Source: Streptomyces griseus subsp. griseus
Lineage (GTDB): Bacteria > Actinomycetota > Actinomycetes > Streptomycetales > Streptomycetaceae
DNA: 64,000 bases
Direction of reading: 5' to 3'
Assembly: GCF_003610995.1 (NCBI RefSeq)
Contig: NZ_CP032543.1
Location: forward strand, 1,674,001 to 1,738,000
The notes below the pieces were generated by a model, which worked only from the letters and a program-made list of their open reading frames with translations, did no database searches and was not told the DNA's origin. The position numbers were made by a program, and so were the translations under genes. Below, in pieces: positions 63,082 to 64,000 of the stretch; position 1 is the stretch's first letter; the number at the start of each line of letters is the position of its first letter.

Positions 63082-64000
63082 TCAGCCCAGGGCCGCCACC
63101 CGGTCGCGGTAGCCGCGTACGGGCGCGGCGTCCCGGTACGGCTCCAGGCTGCGCTCGAAGGCGCGTACGTACTCGGCGGCCCGGACCGAACGCATCTCGG
63201 AGGCCTGCTGAGCCGCCTCGGCCCCCAGCTGGCAGGCCTGTTCCAGCTCCCCGAGGCCCAGCCGGGCGGAGGCGAGCACTACCCGGCAGAACAGCCGGCT
63301 GCGGGCGTACGCCGGGGCGCGGAGCTGGAGCGAGCGCTCCGCGTGCTGGGCGGCGGCCCGGTACTGCTGGAGGTCGCGGTGGCAGTGGCCGAGCTCATGG
63401 GCGAGCTGGGCCTCGTCGAAGGGGCGGGCCCACGGCGGCGCCTCGTCCCCGGGGCGCGCGATCTCCAGCGCGTGCTCGGCCCGGGTCAGCGCTGCGGTGC
63501 AGGCCCGCGCCTCGCCGAGGATGCCGTGGCCGCGCGCCTCGACCGAGTGCAGCAAGGCCTGGACGAGGGGCGGGGCGGCGGAGCCGATGCCCTGCTGGGC
63601 GACCCGGGCCAGCTGGACGGCCTCCCTGCCGTGGCCGAGGTGGACGGCCTGGCGGCTCATGGTGATCAGGACGTACGCCCCGTAGCCCCGGTCCCCGGCG
63701 GCCTGGGCGAGCCGCAGGGCCTGGACGAAGTACCGCTGGGCCAGGCCGTGGGCGGCGATGTCGAAGGAGGTCCAGCCGGCCAGCCGGGTCAGGTCGGCGA
63801 CCGCGGCGAAGAGGCGGCGCCCGGTGGTCTCGCCGTAACTCCCGCGCAGCATCGGCTCGGCCTCGTGCTCCAGATACCGCACGAGGGCCTGGCGGGCGTG
63901 GCCGCCGCCGTAGGTGTGGTCGAGGGTGCGGAAGAGCTCACCGACCGAGCGCAGCGCCGCGACATCACCGTGGCCGACCCGCAGGCCGGGCCCGCGCTCG
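63082..64000 (-). CDS. TPR-containing regulator-like protein, C-terminal part (start beyond window)
   Basis: The frame is open to the right edge, so the gene begins outside. The visible 305 or so residues include LRSVGELFRTLDHTYGGGHARQALVRYLEHE and then helical TPR-like units (YGAYVLITMSRQAVHLGHGREAVQLARVAQQG, HELGHCHRDLQQYRAAAQHAERSLQLRAP). This is the C-terminal part of a common streptomycete family in which an XRE-type DNA-binding domain precedes TPR-like repeats; that N-terminal domain would lie outside, so the class is inferred. It converges on the flavoprotein pseudogene. Confidence 0.82.
   Translation of the reverse strand, partial: ERGPGLRVGHGDVAALRSVGELFRTLDHTYGGGHARQALVRYLEHEAEPMLRGSYGETTGRRLFAAVADLTRLAGWTSFDIAAHGLAQRYFVQALRLAQAAGDRGYGAYVLITMSRQAVHLGHGREAVQLARVAQQGIGSAAPPLVQALLHSVEARGHGILGEARACTAALTRAEHALEIARPGDEAPPWARPFDEAQLAHELGHCHRDLQQYRAAAQHAERSLQLRAPAYARSRLFCRVVLASARLGLGELEQACQLGAEAAQQASEMRSVRAAEYVRAFERSLEPYRDAAPVRGYRDRVAALG

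Noticed and set aside
1..64000. Mobile elements, prophage, CRISPR arrays, attachment sites
   Set aside because: No transposase, integrase or recombinase frame, no spaced direct-repeat array and no tRNA gene for integration; composition is uniform throughout.

Overview
The window is typical Streptomyces-type actinobacterial chromosome. It has very high GC and strong third-codon GC bias, many GTG starts, several apparently leaderless genes (a -10 hexamer 6-9 nt before the start codon), perfect GC-rich hairpins as terminators between convergent genes, and the actinobacterial cta/qcr respiratory layout. I see no transposase, integrase, CRISPR, tRNA or rRNA. It reads as conserved core chromosome, not an island. 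The gene order resembles what I recall of the S. coelicolor core around qcr/cta, but I could not check that here.

Layout. 1-12 kb: end of an acyl-CoA ligase, a GT4 glycosyltransferase, a GT87-like membrane protein, a secreted HExxH protein, two paralogous NlpC/P60 cell-wall hydrolases (the upstream one behind a structured, possibly c-di-AMP-sensing leader), a NYN-domain protein, a zinc-ribbon protein, a rhomboid protease coupled to a RAM-only AsnC-type protein, and a class V aminotransferase behind a clear SAM-IV riboswitch. 12.5-23 kb: trpD, then the aerobic respiratory chain as ctaE-qcrC-qcrA-qcrB and ctaC-ctaD-ctaF (bc1 and aa3 oxidase), split by a receiver-like gene and an L,D-transpeptidase. 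23-30 kb: a cysteine desulfurase-TusA fusion, a PfkB kinase, erpA and nadA, which link sulfur and Fe-S delivery to the Fe-S enzyme NadA.

30-42 kb: a TPR protein, an AcrB-like RND pump downstream of a two-component system, pspA-pspAA, a DUF3043 protein coupled to a methyltransferase with an apparent CTG start, and a DegP/HtrA protease. 42-51 kb: the cobalamin nucleotide-loop genes (an MBL-like/CobU fusion, cobT, cobS), interrupted by an MprF-type lipid aminoacyltransferase coupled to a rhomboid-like membrane protein; then pepA. 51-58 kb: 2-oxoacid dehydrogenase genes lpdA, sucB (two lipoyl domains), a GntR/FCD regulator and aceE, with a 17-bp palindrome on the aceE promoter. 58-64 kb: a WYL regulator, DUF4240 protein, GNAT acetyltransferase, TIGR01777 epimerase, a frameshifted FAD oxidoreductase and the end of a TPR regulator.

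No wholly new multi-gene system stands out. The most informative signals are the SAM-IV switch on an uncharacterised PLP enzyme, the CTG start, the -1-type frameshift in a C run, the operator-like palindromes at aceE, ctaE and nadA/erpA, and the repeated expansion of short sequences at gene ends.
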